Positions 37,060 through 46,806 of a stretch of 64,000 nucleotides of DNA are shown piece by piece. The notes beneath the pieces were generated by a model. The model saw only the letters and a list, made by a program, of their open reading frames with translations, made no database searches and was not told the origin of the DNA. Every line of letters begins with the position of its first letter. Position 1 is the stretch's first letter. The translations under genes and the position numbers were made by a program. The DNA is from Ruegeria sp. Ofav3-42 (GTDB taxonomy: Bacteria; Pseudomonadota; Alphaproteobacteria; Rhodobacterales; Rhodobacteraceae): the NCBI RefSeq assembly GCF_022347725.1, contig NZ_JAKRGB010000001.1, forward strand, positions 1 through 64,000, given 5' to 3'.

Positions 37060-37936
37060 GCGGCCGGGACCCGAGTGGGGCACCTTTGCCCTGATTCTGG
37101 CCTGCTATGCGGCATGGCTGGCGGTGATCTTTGCGCTGCCGGTCTGGCTGGCCATTCCGGCAATGGGGCTGGTCGCAGCGCTGCACTCATCACTGACGCA
37201 TGAGGCGCTGCATGGACATCCATTTCGCATACGTTGGGTGAACGAAGCGCTGATGGCACTGCCGCTGACCTTGTTCATTCCGTACAACAGGTTTCGGGAC
37301 CTGCATCTGGCGCACCATCGGGATTCAACCCTGACTGACCCGTATGACGACCCCGAGTCGAACTATCTTGATCCGAAGGTCTGGAACACTCTGCGCGGTT
37401 GGCAGAAATGGCTGCTATCGGCGAACAACACGCTATTCGGGCGAATTGTTCTTGGACCGGCGATTGGGCAATACACGTTCTTCCGGGATGAACTTCGCGG
37501 CGCACTGCGTGGGGATCGTGACATTCTACTGGCATGGGCGCTGCATCTCCCAGGGGTGGTCGCAGTTCTGTGGGTTGTCGCTCAGTCCCCGATGCCGATC
37601 TGGGCCTTTGTTCTGTCGGCCTATATCGGGTTGGGGCTGGTTAAGATCCGTACCTTCCTTGAGCACCGCGCGCACGAAGAATCAAGAGCACGAACGGTTA
37701 TTGTCGAAGATCGTGGCCTGCTGGCATTTCTGTTTTTAAACAACAATCTACACGTTGTTCATCACATGAATCCGGGGGCGCCATGGTACCGGCTGCCTGC
37801 GCTTTATCGTGCAGGCAAAGACCGCTATCTGGCCAGCAACGAAGCCTATGTCTATCGCTCATACGGTGAGATCTTTCGGTCCTATTTCTGGCGCGCCAAG
37901 GACCCGGTTCAGCATCCACTCTGGCCAAAGGGGTGA
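37052..37936 (+). CDS. Fatty acid desaturase family protein
   Basis: A 294-residue membrane di-iron desaturase/hydroxylase with boxes HEALHGH (near 50), HLAHH (near 87) and HVVHH (near 233), in hydrophobic segments. It differs clearly from the desaturase at the left edge. Paired with DUF2061 and facing an XRE regulator, it is probably switched with membrane or lipid state; that is inference. Confidence 0.88.
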   Translation: MSERPGPEWGTFALILACYAAWLAVIFALPVWLAIPAMGLVAALHSSLTHEALHGHPFRIRWVNEALMALPLTLFIPYNRFRDLHLAHHRDSTLTDPYDDPESNYLDPKVWNTLRGWQKWLLSANNTLFGRIVLGPAIGQYTFFRDELRGALRGDRDILLAWALHLPGVVAVLWVVAQSPMPIWAFVLSAYIGLGLVKIRTFLEHRAHEESRARTVIVEDRGLLAFLFLNNNLHVVHHMNPGAPWYRLPALYRAGKDRYLASNEAYVYRSYGEIFRSYFWRAKDPVQHPLWPKG

Positions 37937-37957
37937 TTTGAAGACACAAGGGAATCC

Positions 37958-38860
37958 ATGAGTTTATGGATTCCCGTCACCATCGCTGCTGCGGCGTTTC
38001 AAACCGTACGGTTCATGCTGCAGAAATCGCTGAGCACTGTGAAGCTTTCTGCGGCTGGGGCGACTTTTGCCCGTTTTGCCTATTCGATGCCGCTGGCTGT
38101 TTTGGGCCTGATCGTGGCGCTTCAGGTCACCGGCTTCAGCGTGCCATCACTAACCGGGCGGTTCTGGCTGTTCGCGGCCATTGGTGGGACGTCTCAAATT
38201 CTCGCAACCATCTGCGTGGTTGCCTTGTTCAAACAGCGCAACTTCGCAGTCGGTATCACCTTTAAAAAGACCGAGGTTATCCAAACGGCCATCGTCGGCT
38301 TTTTGGTGTTGGGTGATCAGGTGTCCGCCGGTGCATTGGTCGCGATCTTTCTGGGCTTGGTGGCAGTGCTGCTGCTATCGAAAAACCCCGGCGGGGACGG
38401 GGTGTGGTGGAAGCACTTGACCAACCGCGCATCGCGCTTGGGATTGGGTTCGGGGGTACTTTTCGCCTTTTCATCTGTCAGCTATCGCGGAGCTTCGTTG
38501 GAATTGGGCGACATCGACGCATGGTTCCGCGCATTAATCACGCTGGCCGTCGTGGTCTCTTTCCAGTTCCTCAGCATGGGTCTGTGGCTGCTGTGGCGCG
38601 ACAGGACAGAACTGCGGGCGGTGTGGGATACGCGCAAGACCGGTGTTTTTGTTGGCCTGACCAGCCTGTGCGGTTCGTTTTGCTGGTTCCTTGCCTTTAC
38701 GTTGCAGAACGCCGCCTATGTTAAAGCACTAGGGCAGGTTGAGTTGATCCTCAGCCTGTTTGCTTCGATCCTGTTTTTCAGGGAAAGCATCACCCGGCGC
38801 GAGATCGCCGGGATGACGTTGCTTGGTGCCTCAATACTGGCGCTGGTATTGGCGATTTAG
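37958..38860 (+). CDS. DMT superfamily (EamA) transporter
   Basis: A 300-residue ten-helix carrier of the EamA type (SLWIPVTIAAAAFQTVRFML at the start; VELILSLFASILFFRESITRREIAGMTLL near the end). Substrate unknown. It starts 21 bases after the desaturase and could be in that operon. Its stop overlaps by three bases the stop of the convergent helicase gene. Confidence 0.84.
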   Translation: MSLWIPVTIAAAAFQTVRFMLQKSLSTVKLSAAGATFARFAYSMPLAVLGLIVALQVTGFSVPSLTGRFWLFAAIGGTSQILATICVVALFKQRNFAVGITFKKTEVIQTAIVGFLVLGDQVSAGALVAIFLGLVAVLLLSKNPGGDGVWWKHLTNRASRLGLGSGVLFAFSSVSYRGASLELGDIDAWFRALITLAVVVSFQFLSMGLWLLWRDRTELRAVWDTRKTGVFVGLTSLCGSFCWFLAFTLQNAAYVKALGQVELILSLFASILFFRESITRREIAGMTLLGASILALVLAI

Positions 38861-40215
38861 CCCGCCCGGCGCTCATCAAAGCTAAGAGCGATGAAGCTGG
38901 GCAGGTGATCCCCCATGCCCACAACCGCCTGACCGCCATCATCGCGGCGACCGCGACCTTTGGAATCTTTGTCCCTTTTGCGGTCGCCTTTTTTGGCTTC
39001 GCTCTTCCTGCCTTCTGAAGATTTGGTTTTCTTTTCGGGCCTCGGTGCTTCGTCCTTAGGCTCTTCCTTGATCGGATTGTCGATCCGCGGAATTTCCTTC
39101 TGGATCAGCTTTTCGATCGCGTCCAACGCCTTTTCATCGCGCTTTGAGCAGATGGTGATGGCTTTGCCTTCACGTCCGGCGCGGCCCGTACGGCCAATGC
39201 GGTGCACATAATCTTCGGCGTGGCCGGGGACGTCGAAGTTGAACACATGGCTCACCGAGGGGATATCCAACCCACGAGCGGCCACATCAGACGCCACGAG
39301 CAGGCGAAGTGAGCCATCGCGGAATCCGTCCAGCGTCTTCATCCGTTGCGACTGATCCAGATCACCGTGGATCGCTGCGGCGTTATAGCCGTATTTCTTC
39401 AGTGATTTCGCGCAGATATCCACATCCGTCTTGCGGTTGCAGAAGATGATCGCGTTGGTGCACTCTTCGCCTTCTGAGTCGATCAGCGCGCGCAGGGTCT
39501 TGCGCTTGGCGCTGGCTTCACGGTCGCGGCGACCGCCTTTGAACATCACGACGCCCTGTTCGATGGTCTCGGACGCGGTGGCCTGGCGGGCGACCTCGAT
39601 CCGCGCGGGGGCGGACAGGAAAGTGTCCGTGATCCGCTCAATCTCCGACGCCATGGTGGCCGAGAAGAACAGGGTCTGACGGGTGAACGGCGTCAGCGAG
39701 AAGATGCGTTCGATATCCGGGATAAAGCCCATATCCAGCATCCGGTCGGCTTCGTCCACAACCATGATCTGTACGCCGGTCAACAACAGCTTGCCGCGCT
39801 CGAAATGGTCCAACAGGCGGCCGGGCGTCGCGATCAGAACGTCAACCCCGCGATCGATCAGGGCCTCTTGTTCCTTGAAGCTGACGCCGCCGATCAACAG
39901 CGCTTTGGTCAGTTTCAAGTGTTTGGAGTAAGTATCGAAGTTCTCGGCCACCTGAGCAGCCAATTCCCGCGTCGGACACAGCACCAGCGAACGCGGCATC
40001 CGTGCGCGTGCGCGGCCACGGGCCAACAGGGTGATCATAGGCAGGGTGAAGCTGGCAGTCTTGCCAGTGCCGGTCTGCGCAATCCCAAGCACGTCGCGCC
40101 CTTCAAGCGCGGGGGGGATGGCGCCCTCCTGAATCGGAGTGGGCGTTTCGTATCCGGCTTCCTCAATGGCTTTGAGGACCTTCGGGTTCAGGTTCAGTTC
40201 GTTAAATTTTGTCAT
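38857..40215 (-). CDS. DEAD-box ATP-dependent RNA helicase
   Basis: A 452-residue RhlE-like helicase. Motifs in order: Q motif FNELNLNPKVLKAIEEAGYETPTPIQ-type start, AQTGTGKT (I), PTRELA (Ia), DEAD (II), SAT (III), HGDLDQSQR (IV-V) and HRIGRTGRAGR (VI). Residues about 375-440 are a basic, disordered tail rich in Lys, Arg and Glu, probably binding RNA. Likely role in ribosome assembly or mRNA turnover. The start MTKFNELN is taken; others lie 15 and 69 bases upstream. Confidence 0.93.
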   Translation of the reverse strand: MTKFNELNLNPKVLKAIEEAGYETPTPIQEGAIPPALEGRDVLGIAQTGTGKTASFTLPMITLLARGRARARMPRSLVLCPTRELAAQVAENFDTYSKHLKLTKALLIGGVSFKEQEALIDRGVDVLIATPGRLLDHFERGKLLLTGVQIMVVDEADRMLDMGFIPDIERIFSLTPFTRQTLFFSATMASEIERITDTFLSAPARIEVARQATASETIEQGVVMFKGGRRDREASAKRKTLRALIDSEGEECTNAIIFCNRKTDVDICAKSLKKYGYNAAAIHGDLDQSQRMKTLDGFRDGSLRLLVASDVAARGLDIPSVSHVFNFDVPGHAEDYVHRIGRTGRAGREGKAITICSKRDEKALDAIEKLIQKEIPRIDNPIKEEPKDEAPRPEKKTKSSEGRKSEAKKGDRKRDKDSKGRGRRDDGGQAVVGMGDHLPSFIALSFDERRAG

Positions 40216-40399
40216 GTATGTCCGGTTCATGCGGACACTAGACCTGGCCCGCGCGTCAAAGGTATGCCGGGCCCGGATGGCCATGCGCTGTCAGGCACAT
40301 TTCGGCTTTGCGCGGACATAACAAAATCGTGGGGCAGGGTCAAATGAAGACCCCTTAACCTGATGTCACCATCGCCCGCTGCAGATTTTTCGCAACAAT

Positions 40400-41329
40400 T
40401 CAGCAGCTTCCGGGAAAGTGTTTCGCAATCTTCGCATCCAGATCCAGCGGCCTGTGCCGGATCAGCCCATACTCTTTCAGCCGTGCCCGCACGTCGGGGT
40501 CGGCACCGCTGATTTCCTCGAAAAAAGCGCGCAGGCCGTCCATACCCTGTTCCGTTTCGATCCAGTTGAACAGCTCATTTTTGTTCAGACCGCCAAGCTC
40601 GCGGGGGACATTGGGCGACATACCGGGTTGGTAAGAGCCGCGCTCCATCCGGAATGGATAGTGGGCGACCCAATGGTCCCAGTCCACTGCATGGCGGTGG
40701 CACAACTCCAGTCCGGGCAGTTCAAATTTGCAGGGCAAAAGCTCTTTGTTATGAAACAGGTTGTGGATGCGAAAGTTCAGTTTTTCCATCCCTGTACGGA
40801 CAAACAACTTGCCCTGAACATGGCTGAGAAACCCGCCAAGAACAAAGCTGCCGTAGTTGGGATAGATAGACTGCACCATCGCCGAACGGTCCGGGCCGCT
40901 GGGGATGTGTGCCTTGTACAAATTCTCGTCGCCCGCCATCACTTCCATGGGCCGGACGCGGACGGCAGGGGTGTTGGAGGGGACCGATTGCAACTGTTCC
41001 CGGACGGGTTTTGAGGACCACAGGAACTCGTCCACATCGATATGGGCCAGCCAGTCCAGATCGGTGTTGCGATAGGCAAATGTCGCATGCAGTGTCTGGC
41101 GTACCTGATGCCTTTCCGGCCGATCTCGTTTGCGTTTCTCCCAGAACGCGTCATCGCAGATTCGCGAACGGATTTTCGGGTGCTTGCGAAGCACTCTGTG
41201 AGCTTCCGGGTTGGGCTCGTCCATGTAGATGTACAAGTAGTCGGCGCCCAGATCGAGGTGATGGGCTGCGAACTTAAGGATGTCCTCGGTCGACCCGCGG
41301 ACCATGGACACGATCCCCCAGGTGGTCAT
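40400..41329 (-). CDS. Glycosyltransferase family 2-like protein
   Basis: A 309-residue protein of the Glyco_tranf_2_4 type. The start TTWGIVSMVRGSTEDILKFAAHHLDLGADYLYIYMDEP and the metal motif HIDVDEFLW (near residue 98) define the nucleotide-sugar domain. No signal or membrane segment. Likely a cell-surface polysaccharide enzyme; acceptor unknown. The ATG overlaps the TGA of a short upstream frame. Confidence 0.8.
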   Translation of the reverse strand: MTTWGIVSMVRGSTEDILKFAAHHLDLGADYLYIYMDEPNPEAHRVLRKHPKIRSRICDDAFWEKRKRDRPERHQVRQTLHATFAYRNTDLDWLAHIDVDEFLWSSKPVREQLQSVPSNTPAVRVRPMEVMAGDENLYKAHIPSGPDRSAMVQSIYPNYGSFVLGGFLSHVQGKLFVRTGMEKLNFRIHNLFHNKELLPCKFELPGLELCHRHAVDWDHWVAHYPFRMERGSYQPGMSPNVPRELGGLNKNELFNWIETEQGMDGLRAFFEEISGADPDVRARLKEYGLIRHRPLDLDAKIAKHFPGSC

Positions 41330-41481
41330 GCCGGAACCTGCCAAAGGACGCTGTGATCAGGGGAATTGCAAGGATGAGCGTCTGGCGATTCGACGCTGAA
41401 TTCAAATAGTTTTCTCAGGTTTCGGTTTCCGCGCACAGTGCCCTGCATACGGCCCGGAGACATCAGAGGTTCGTCGCTCAT
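41326..41481 (-). CDS. Possible short ORF coupled to the glycosyltransferase
   Basis: A 51-codon frame (MSDEPLMSPGRMQGTVRGN at the start) whose TGA overlaps the glycosyltransferase ATG as ATGA. No family recognised and no clear ribosome-binding site. It may be a translated leader or may not be expressed; the overlap is the only support. Confidence 0.25.
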   Translation of the reverse strand: MSDEPLMSPGRMQGTVRGNRNLRKLFEFSVESPDAHPCNSPDHSVLWQVPA

Positions 41482-41530
41482 GTGCGCAAGTTTGCACAGG
41501 CTTTGCCGCCTGTGCAATCGGCCATTTGAA

Positions 41531-43138
41531 TCACACCATCATCTCTTTTGTGGCGGTCAGGTTCAGCTCTGGGTAGTCGCGTACCACCCTGTCGATGTCC
41601 CACTGCAGACGCGTCAGATAGACGATGTCGCCGTCGTGGTCATGGGCGATGTGCTGCTTGTTGGCGTTGACGAACTTGTCGACCTCGGCCTTTTCACCGC
41701 TGACCCAGCGCGCGCTGGTGAATTGAGACGCCTCGAAGCGAACGGGCAGGCCGTATTCCATCTCGATACGGCTGGCCAGAACTTCGAACTGTAGCGCGCC
41801 AACGACGCCAACAATAAAGCCGGAACCGATCGAAGGCTTGAACACCTTGGCAGCACCTTCTTCGGCAAACTGCATCAGGGCTTTTTCCAGATGCTTGGCT
41901 TTCATCGGATCGCCCGCTCGGACACCTTGAAGCAGCTCAGGCGCGAACGAGGGGATGCCGGTCACGCGCAGCGCTTCGCCTTCGGTCAACGTGTCACCGA
42001 TGCGCAGCTGGCCGTGGTTGGGGATGCCGATAATGTCGCCGGCCCAGGCCTCTTCGGCCAGTTCCCGGTCAGAGGCCAGAAACAGCACAGGGTTCGAAAT
42101 CGCCATTGGTTTCTTCGACCGCACATGGGTCAGCTTCATGCCGCGCTTGAAATGGCCCGAAGCCATGCGCACAAAGGCCACACGGTCACGGTGCTTGGGG
42201 TCCATGTTGGCCTGCACCTTGAACACAAAACCTGCGACCTTCTTTTCATTCGGCGCGATCTGCCGGGGTTCGGCAGATTGAACCTGTGGCTGAGGCCCGT
42301 AGGCACCGATGCCCTCCATCAGTTCCTTTACGCCGAATGAATTAATAGCTGAGCCGAACCAGATCGGGGTCATATGACCTTCAAGCACCGCCTGTGGGTC
42401 GAGCGCAGGCAGCAATTCGCGGGCCATCTCGACTTCTTCCAACAGCTTGTCCAGCAGATGCTCGGGCACATGCTCGGCCAGCTTGGGGTCGTCCAGACCG
42501 TTGATCTGAATGCTTTCGGCCACTTTGTTGCGGTCGGCGCGGTCCATCAGCTCCAACCGGTCGCGCAGCATGTCGTAGCAGCCGATGAAGTCCCGACCAA
42601 CGCCGATGGGCCACGCGGCGGGCGTGACGTCGATGGCCAGCATCTCCTGAATTTCGTCAATGATCTCAAACGTATCGCGGCTTTCGCGGTCCATCTTGTT
42701 ACAGAAGGTCAGGATCGGCAGGTCACGCAGGCGGCAGACCTCGAACAGCTTCTGTGTCTGGCTTTCCACACCTTTCGCGCCGTCGATCACCATGACGGCA
42801 GCGTCCACGGCGGTCAACGTGCGATAGGTATCCTCGGAAAAGTCCGAGTGACCGGGTGTATCCACCAGATTGAACCGGAAGTTGTCATAGTCGAAAGACA
42901 TGGCTGATGCCGAGACCGAGATACCGCGATCCTTCTCCATCTGCATGAAGTCCGAACGCGTCCGACGCGCCTCACCCTTGGCGCGCACCTGACCGGCCAT
43001 CTGAATCGCGCCCCCATACAACAGGAACTTTTCAGTCAGCGTCGTCTTGCCCGCATCCGGGTGTGAGATGATGGCAAATGTCCGGCGCCGGGCGATCTCG
43101 GGCGGCAAAACGGGTTGGTTCGAGGCGGTATCAAGCAT
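41531..43138 (-). CDS. prfC: Peptide chain release factor 3
   Basis: A 535-residue translational GTPase that recycles RF1/RF2. G motifs: ISHPDAGKTTLTEK (G1), RGISVSASAMSF (G2), DTPGHSDFSEDTYRTL (G3) and FCNKMDRE (G4); the C-terminal domain reads VVGALQFEVLASRIEMEYGLPVRFE. Length is normal. The frame continues 168 bases upstream without homology. Confidence 0.97.
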   Translation of the reverse strand: MLDTASNQPVLPPEIARRRTFAIISHPDAGKTTLTEKFLLYGGAIQMAGQVRAKGEARRTRSDFMQMEKDRGISVSASAMSFDYDNFRFNLVDTPGHSDFSEDTYRTLTAVDAAVMVIDGAKGVESQTQKLFEVCRLRDLPILTFCNKMDRESRDTFEIIDEIQEMLAIDVTPAAWPIGVGRDFIGCYDMLRDRLELMDRADRNKVAESIQINGLDDPKLAEHVPEHLLDKLLEEVEMARELLPALDPQAVLEGHMTPIWFGSAINSFGVKELMEGIGAYGPQPQVQSAEPRQIAPNEKKVAGFVFKVQANMDPKHRDRVAFVRMASGHFKRGMKLTHVRSKKPMAISNPVLFLASDRELAEEAWAGDIIGIPNHGQLRIGDTLTEGEALRVTGIPSFAPELLQGVRAGDPMKAKHLEKALMQFAEEGAAKVFKPSIGSGFIVGVVGALQFEVLASRIEMEYGLPVRFEASQFTSARWVSGEKAEVDKFVNANKQHIAHDHDGDIVYLTRLQWDIDRVVRDYPELNLTATKEMMV

Positions 43139-43247
43139 GAACGCGCGTATATGCGGGGAATCCTGCCGAGGCAAGACAAAGGGGCTGTTCAGAATCGCGT
43201 GGATGTGGCAATGAGAACATATAGTGAACAAATAGTGGAGAGGAGTG

Positions 43248-43610
43248 ATGAATTTTAAAGAAATCGCAGACGAACTGGTCGCCGGATGTCGCGAGGGTCG
43301 AAACAAAGAGAATTTGGATAAACTGTATTCAGACGATGCCGTTTCTGTTGAATCGGTGGATTACTCGGGCATGGGCCGCGAAGCCAATGGGCTTGACGCG
43401 ATCCGGGCGAAGCAGGAGTGGTGGGAAGGTGCACATGATGTGACCCACGCTTCGGTGAGCGATCCGTTTGTCCATGGCGACGACCGCTTTGCCGTGATCT
43501 TCGAAGTGAAGGGCACCGTCAAGGAAAGCGGTGACAGCTTTGATATGCGCGAAGTCGCCATCTACCACGTCGCGGATGGCAAGATTGTGCGCGAAGAGTT
43601 CTTCTACTGA
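43248..43610 (+). CDS. SnoaL/NTF2-like protein
   Basis: A 120-residue alpha+beta cone-fold protein, reading ELVAGCREGRNKENLDKLYSDDAVSVES at the start, then GLDAIRAKQEWWEG and the closing EVAIYHVADGKIVREEFFY, as in the SnoaL/NTF2 superfamily. Role unknown; members are enzymes or ligand binders. GGAGAGGAG directly upstream is a very strong ribosome-binding site. Divergent from prfC. Confidence 0.82.
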   Translation: MNFKEIADELVAGCREGRNKENLDKLYSDDAVSVESVDYSGMGREANGLDAIRAKQEWWEGAHDVTHASVSDPFVHGDDRFAVIFEVKGTVKESGDSFDMREVAIYHVADGKIVREEFFY

Positions 43611-43679
43611 CCCCGGATCGATTGCTGGTCTTCCCTGAAAGGCTGGTGCTAGATGTCCGGCAAAGACAGGGAGGATCAG

Positions 43680-44459
43680 ATGGATCTGGGAATCAAAGGA
43701 AAACGCGCGCTGGTATGTGCCAGCAGCAAAGGACTGGGACTGGGATGCGCCGAAGCTTTGGCCTCCGCTGGTGTTGATTTGGTGATGAACGCACGCGGTT
43801 CTGAAGCCTTGGAAGTGTCGGCTGAACGTATTCGCGCGGAACATGGCGTGCAGGTCCGGACAGTAGCTTGCGATGTGACGTCCTCCGAGGGGCAGGCGCA
43901 GGTGATCGAAGCGGCACAGGGCGTTGATATCCTTGTGACAAACGCGGGTGGACCGCCTCCGGGGTTGTGGTCGGACTGGGATCGTGACGATTTTATCAAG
44001 GCGCTGGATTCCAACATGCTGACGCCGATTGCGTTCATGAAGGCACTTCTGCCTGGCATGATGGACAAGGGCTGGGGCCGGGTGGTCAACATCACTTCGC
44101 AATCGGTGCGCGCGCCGATTCCGGCGCTGGGGTTGTCGAATGCGGCTCGCACCGGACTGACCGGTTACGTTGCCGGAACAGCGCGCCAGGTCGCGCCGAA
44201 AGGTGTCACGATCAACAACCTGCTGCCGGGTATCCACGCCACAGACCGCGCGAACTCGCTGGATGGCGGCGTGGCGGCGCAAAAAGGGATTTCGATTGAC
44301 GAGGCCCGTGCAGCGCGTGCGGCAACTATCCCTGCGCGCCGGTATGGAACGCGGGACGAGTTTGGTGCTGCTTGTGCGTTCTTGTGCTCGCAACATGCCG
44401 GGTTCATCGTTGGTCAGAACATTCTGCTGGATGGCGGCGCCACAAACCTGACGATATAG
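43680..44459 (+). CDS. SDR family oxidoreductase
   Basis: A 259-residue SDR with ASSKGLGLGCAEALASAG (cofactor loop), TNAGGPPPG (NAG) and an active site reading NITSQSVRAPIPALGLSNAARTG. The usual catalytic Tyr of YxxxK is replaced here: the segment shows LGLSNAAR, so neither Tyr nor Lys stands in its expected place. That feature is shared by a 3-oxoacyl-ACP-reductase-like subgroup of unknown activity. AGGGAGGA precedes the ATG; alkC follows after two bases. Confidence 0.87.
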   Translation: MDLGIKGKRALVCASSKGLGLGCAEALASAGVDLVMNARGSEALEVSAERIRAEHGVQVRTVACDVTSSEGQAQVIEAAQGVDILVTNAGGPPPGLWSDWDRDDFIKALDSNMLTPIAFMKALLPGMMDKGWGRVVNITSQSVRAPIPALGLSNAARTGLTGYVAGTARQVAPKGVTINNLLPGIHATDRANSLDGGVAAQKGISIDEARAARAATIPARRYGTRDEFGAACAFLCSQHAGFIVGQNILLDGGATNLTI

Positions 44460-44461
44460 AG

Positions 44462-45574
44462 ATGGCTCAGAATTTTTCACTGAAAGACCAGCTGTTTAAC
44501 GCAGAAAAGACCCGCTATCTGGCCGGTCTCTTTGCTGGCGCAGACCCGGCCTTTGACGCGGATGCATTCCAGGCGCAGGTCATGTCGCGCCTGCTGGATC
44601 TGGAATTGAAAGAGCGTATGGCGTGGATCGCCAAATGTCTGCAAAGCGCAGTACCCGGAGATTTACCGGCTATCGCCCCGATCTTGTTGCGCGCGCTGCC
44701 TCCTCCACTGGACCCCAACAAGACGGATGATGATTTCGGTGATTTCATCTTTGCGCCACTGGGGGATTGGGTCGTGTCTGTTGGGATGGACCATCCGGAT
44801 CAGTCTCTGGACGTGCTGGCAGAACTGACTCAGCGGTTTTCGATGGAATGGGCTATCCGTCCATTCTTGAACGCCTATCCCGAACAGGTCATGGCGCGGA
44901 TGCAAGATTGGTGTGCGCATGACAGCTATCACGTGCGCCGACTGGTCAGCGAGGGGACACGCCCGCGCTTGCCTTGGGGGCAGGCGGTTGGGCTGGACCT
45001 GACTTACCCGTTGCCACTGCTGGACCGGCTGCATTCAGATGGCACGCGGTACGTCACGCGGTCGGTGGCAAACCATCTGAATGACATTACCAAAAAGAAC
45101 CCGGATCTGGTGCTGGACCGGTTACAGAGCTGGGCACTCTCGGCGCAGCAGGATCAGGCCGAACTGGATTGGATGACATCGCATACACTGCGGGGTCTTG
45201 TGAAGGCAGGTAACCCGCGAGCAATGAAGATGCTGTGCTTTGATCCGGATGCCGAGATTGCAGTGGATGTGAAGATCAACGGCGAGGCTCAGATTGGCGG
45301 TGCGCTTGAATTCGACGTTACGTTGAACGGATCAGGGGATCTGCCGGTTCTTGTCGACTATATTGTTCACTTTCAACGACCTGGTGGAAAAACTTCGCCC
45401 AAAGTTCACAAGCTGAAACAGTCCGAGTTGAAAGACGGAACTCTATCCTTAAGCAAAAAGCACAAACTCAAGGGTGACGCGACCACGTTCAAACTGGTTC
45501 CCGGAGCGCACCGGCTTGAGATTCAGGTGAACGGTAAAGTGCGCGCAGGTTTTGATTTCGATTTGTTGGCCTAA
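44462..45574 (+). CDS. alkC: DNA alkylation repair protein AlkC
   Basis: A 370-residue AlkC-type DNA glycosylase built of HEAT-like helices (about 1-255), with the signature YHVRRLVSEGTRPRLPWG near residue 160. AlkC/AlkD enzymes remove cationic bases such as 3-methyladenine and 3-methylcytosine without flipping. Residues about 265-370 form a beta-rich C-terminal domain (GALEFDVTLNGSGDLPVLVDYIVHF), consistent with the Ig-like domain of long AlkC forms. Co-transcribed with the SDR gene. Confidence 0.86.
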   Translation: MAQNFSLKDQLFNAEKTRYLAGLFAGADPAFDADAFQAQVMSRLLDLELKERMAWIAKCLQSAVPGDLPAIAPILLRALPPPLDPNKTDDDFGDFIFAPLGDWVVSVGMDHPDQSLDVLAELTQRFSMEWAIRPFLNAYPEQVMARMQDWCAHDSYHVRRLVSEGTRPRLPWGQAVGLDLTYPLPLLDRLHSDGTRYVTRSVANHLNDITKKNPDLVLDRLQSWALSAQQDQAELDWMTSHTLRGLVKAGNPRAMKMLCFDPDAEIAVDVKINGEAQIGGALEFDVTLNGSGDLPVLVDYIVHFQRPGGKTSPKVHKLKQSELKDGTLSLSKKHKLKGDATTFKLVPGAHRLEIQVNGKVRAGFDFDLLA

Positions 45575-45679
45575 CGCCAACATTTTCTCACGCTTTCGTC
45601 AGAATGAGGGCGTCCGGATTGCGCCGGGCGTAGCTCTGCATTAGCTGCTTTGCAGCCACCGGGAAAAAGGAAAGCCGCT

Positions 45680-46726
45680 ATGAAGCATGAGGCAGTGCAG
45701 AATTATTATGGCGAGGTTCTGCAGGGCAGTGACGACTTGCAGACAAACGCGTGTTGCACACCTGATGACATGCCCGATCACCTCAAAAAGATCCTGTCGA
45801 AAGTCCACGATGAGGTTCTAACGCGTTACTACGGCTGCGGCTTGATCGCACCGCTGGACCTTGAAGGGATGCGCATTCTGGATCTTGGTTGCGGGGCTGG
45901 CCGAGACGTCTACGCCCTGTCTGCGATGGTGGGCGAAAAGGGACACGTGGTCGGTGTAGACATGACGCCCGGGCAGCTGGACGTCGCGCGTGCTCACCAA
46001 GACTATCACGCGCAGGCCTTTGGGCACGGCGCGTCGAATGTCGAATTCCACCACGGTTACATCGAAAAGCTGGATGAGCTTGATCTGGAACCCGGTTCCT
46101 TCGACATCATCGTCTCGAACTGCGTCATCAATCTGGCCACCGACAAAGAGGCTGTGTTGCGCGGCGCGCATCGGTTGCTGAAAGAAGGCGGCGAGATGTA
46201 TTTCTCGGACGTCTATGCCGACCGCCGCGTTCCGCAAGCGATGGCGGAGGATGAAGTTCTGTATGGCGAATGCCTTTCGGGCGCGCTGTATTGGAATGAT
46301 TTTCTGTCGATTTCGCGCAAGGCCGGGTTTGGCGATCCGCGCCGTGTGACCCATCGCCCGCTGACCATCGAAAACCCAGCGCTCGAGGAACGTGTGGCAC
46401 CTTTGAAATTCCTCTCGGCCACGTACCGGTTGTTCAAACTGCCGGAACTGGAACCGGCTTGCGAGGACTACGGTCAGGCCGTGATCTACAAAGGCACCAT
46501 TCCAAACGCGCCGCAGCTGTTCGAACTGGATGATCACCACGCGATTGAGGCAGGCAAGGTCTTTCCGGTCTGTGGCAACACATGGATGATGCTGAAAGAT
46601 ACGCGTTTTGAACGGCATTTCGAGTTCATCGGTGATTTCTCGACCCATTACGGAATTTTCGAAGGCTGCGGTGGCGAAAGTCCGTTTGAGGCCACGGGCG
46701 AGGCTGCAACCGGCGGGTGCTGCTGA
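45680..46726 (+). CDS. arsM: Arsenite S-adenosylmethyltransferase
   Basis: A 348-residue ArsM that methylates As(III) to volatile or less toxic products. SAM motif ILDLGCGAGRDVYALSAMVG (near 66-85) and NCVINLATDKEAVLRGAHRLLKEGG are clear. Candidate As-binding cysteines are at 25/26 (NACC), 53 (YYGCGL), 148 (SNCVINL) and 198 (GECLS). A Cys-rich end (TGGCC) may bind arsenite as well. No arsR or other ars gene is adjacent. Start preceded by AAGGAAAG. Confidence 0.93.
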   Translation: MKHEAVQNYYGEVLQGSDDLQTNACCTPDDMPDHLKKILSKVHDEVLTRYYGCGLIAPLDLEGMRILDLGCGAGRDVYALSAMVGEKGHVVGVDMTPGQLDVARAHQDYHAQAFGHGASNVEFHHGYIEKLDELDLEPGSFDIIVSNCVINLATDKEAVLRGAHRLLKEGGEMYFSDVYADRRVPQAMAEDEVLYGECLSGALYWNDFLSISRKAGFGDPRRVTHRPLTIENPALEERVAPLKFLSATYRLFKLPELEPACEDYGQAVIYKGTIPNAPQLFELDDHHAIEAGKVFPVCGNTWMMLKDTRFERHFEFIGDFSTHYGIFEGCGGESPFEATGEAATGGCC

Positions 46727-46741
46727 TCTCTTGCGCCTGAC

Positions 46742-46764
46742 GGGCGGGGTTGTTATCCCCGCCC
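46742..46764 (+). terminator. GC hairpin after arsM
   Basis: Perfect 8-base stem GGGCGGGG / CCCCGCCC with a 7-base loop, 15 bases past the arsM stop. No T-run follows, so termination would be weak; it may instead separate arsM from the ABC gene. Confidence 0.5.
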
Positions 46765-46806
46765 AAGCCCGATGGATTTGATCGGGAAAGGCAACGGGGC
46801 CCATCG

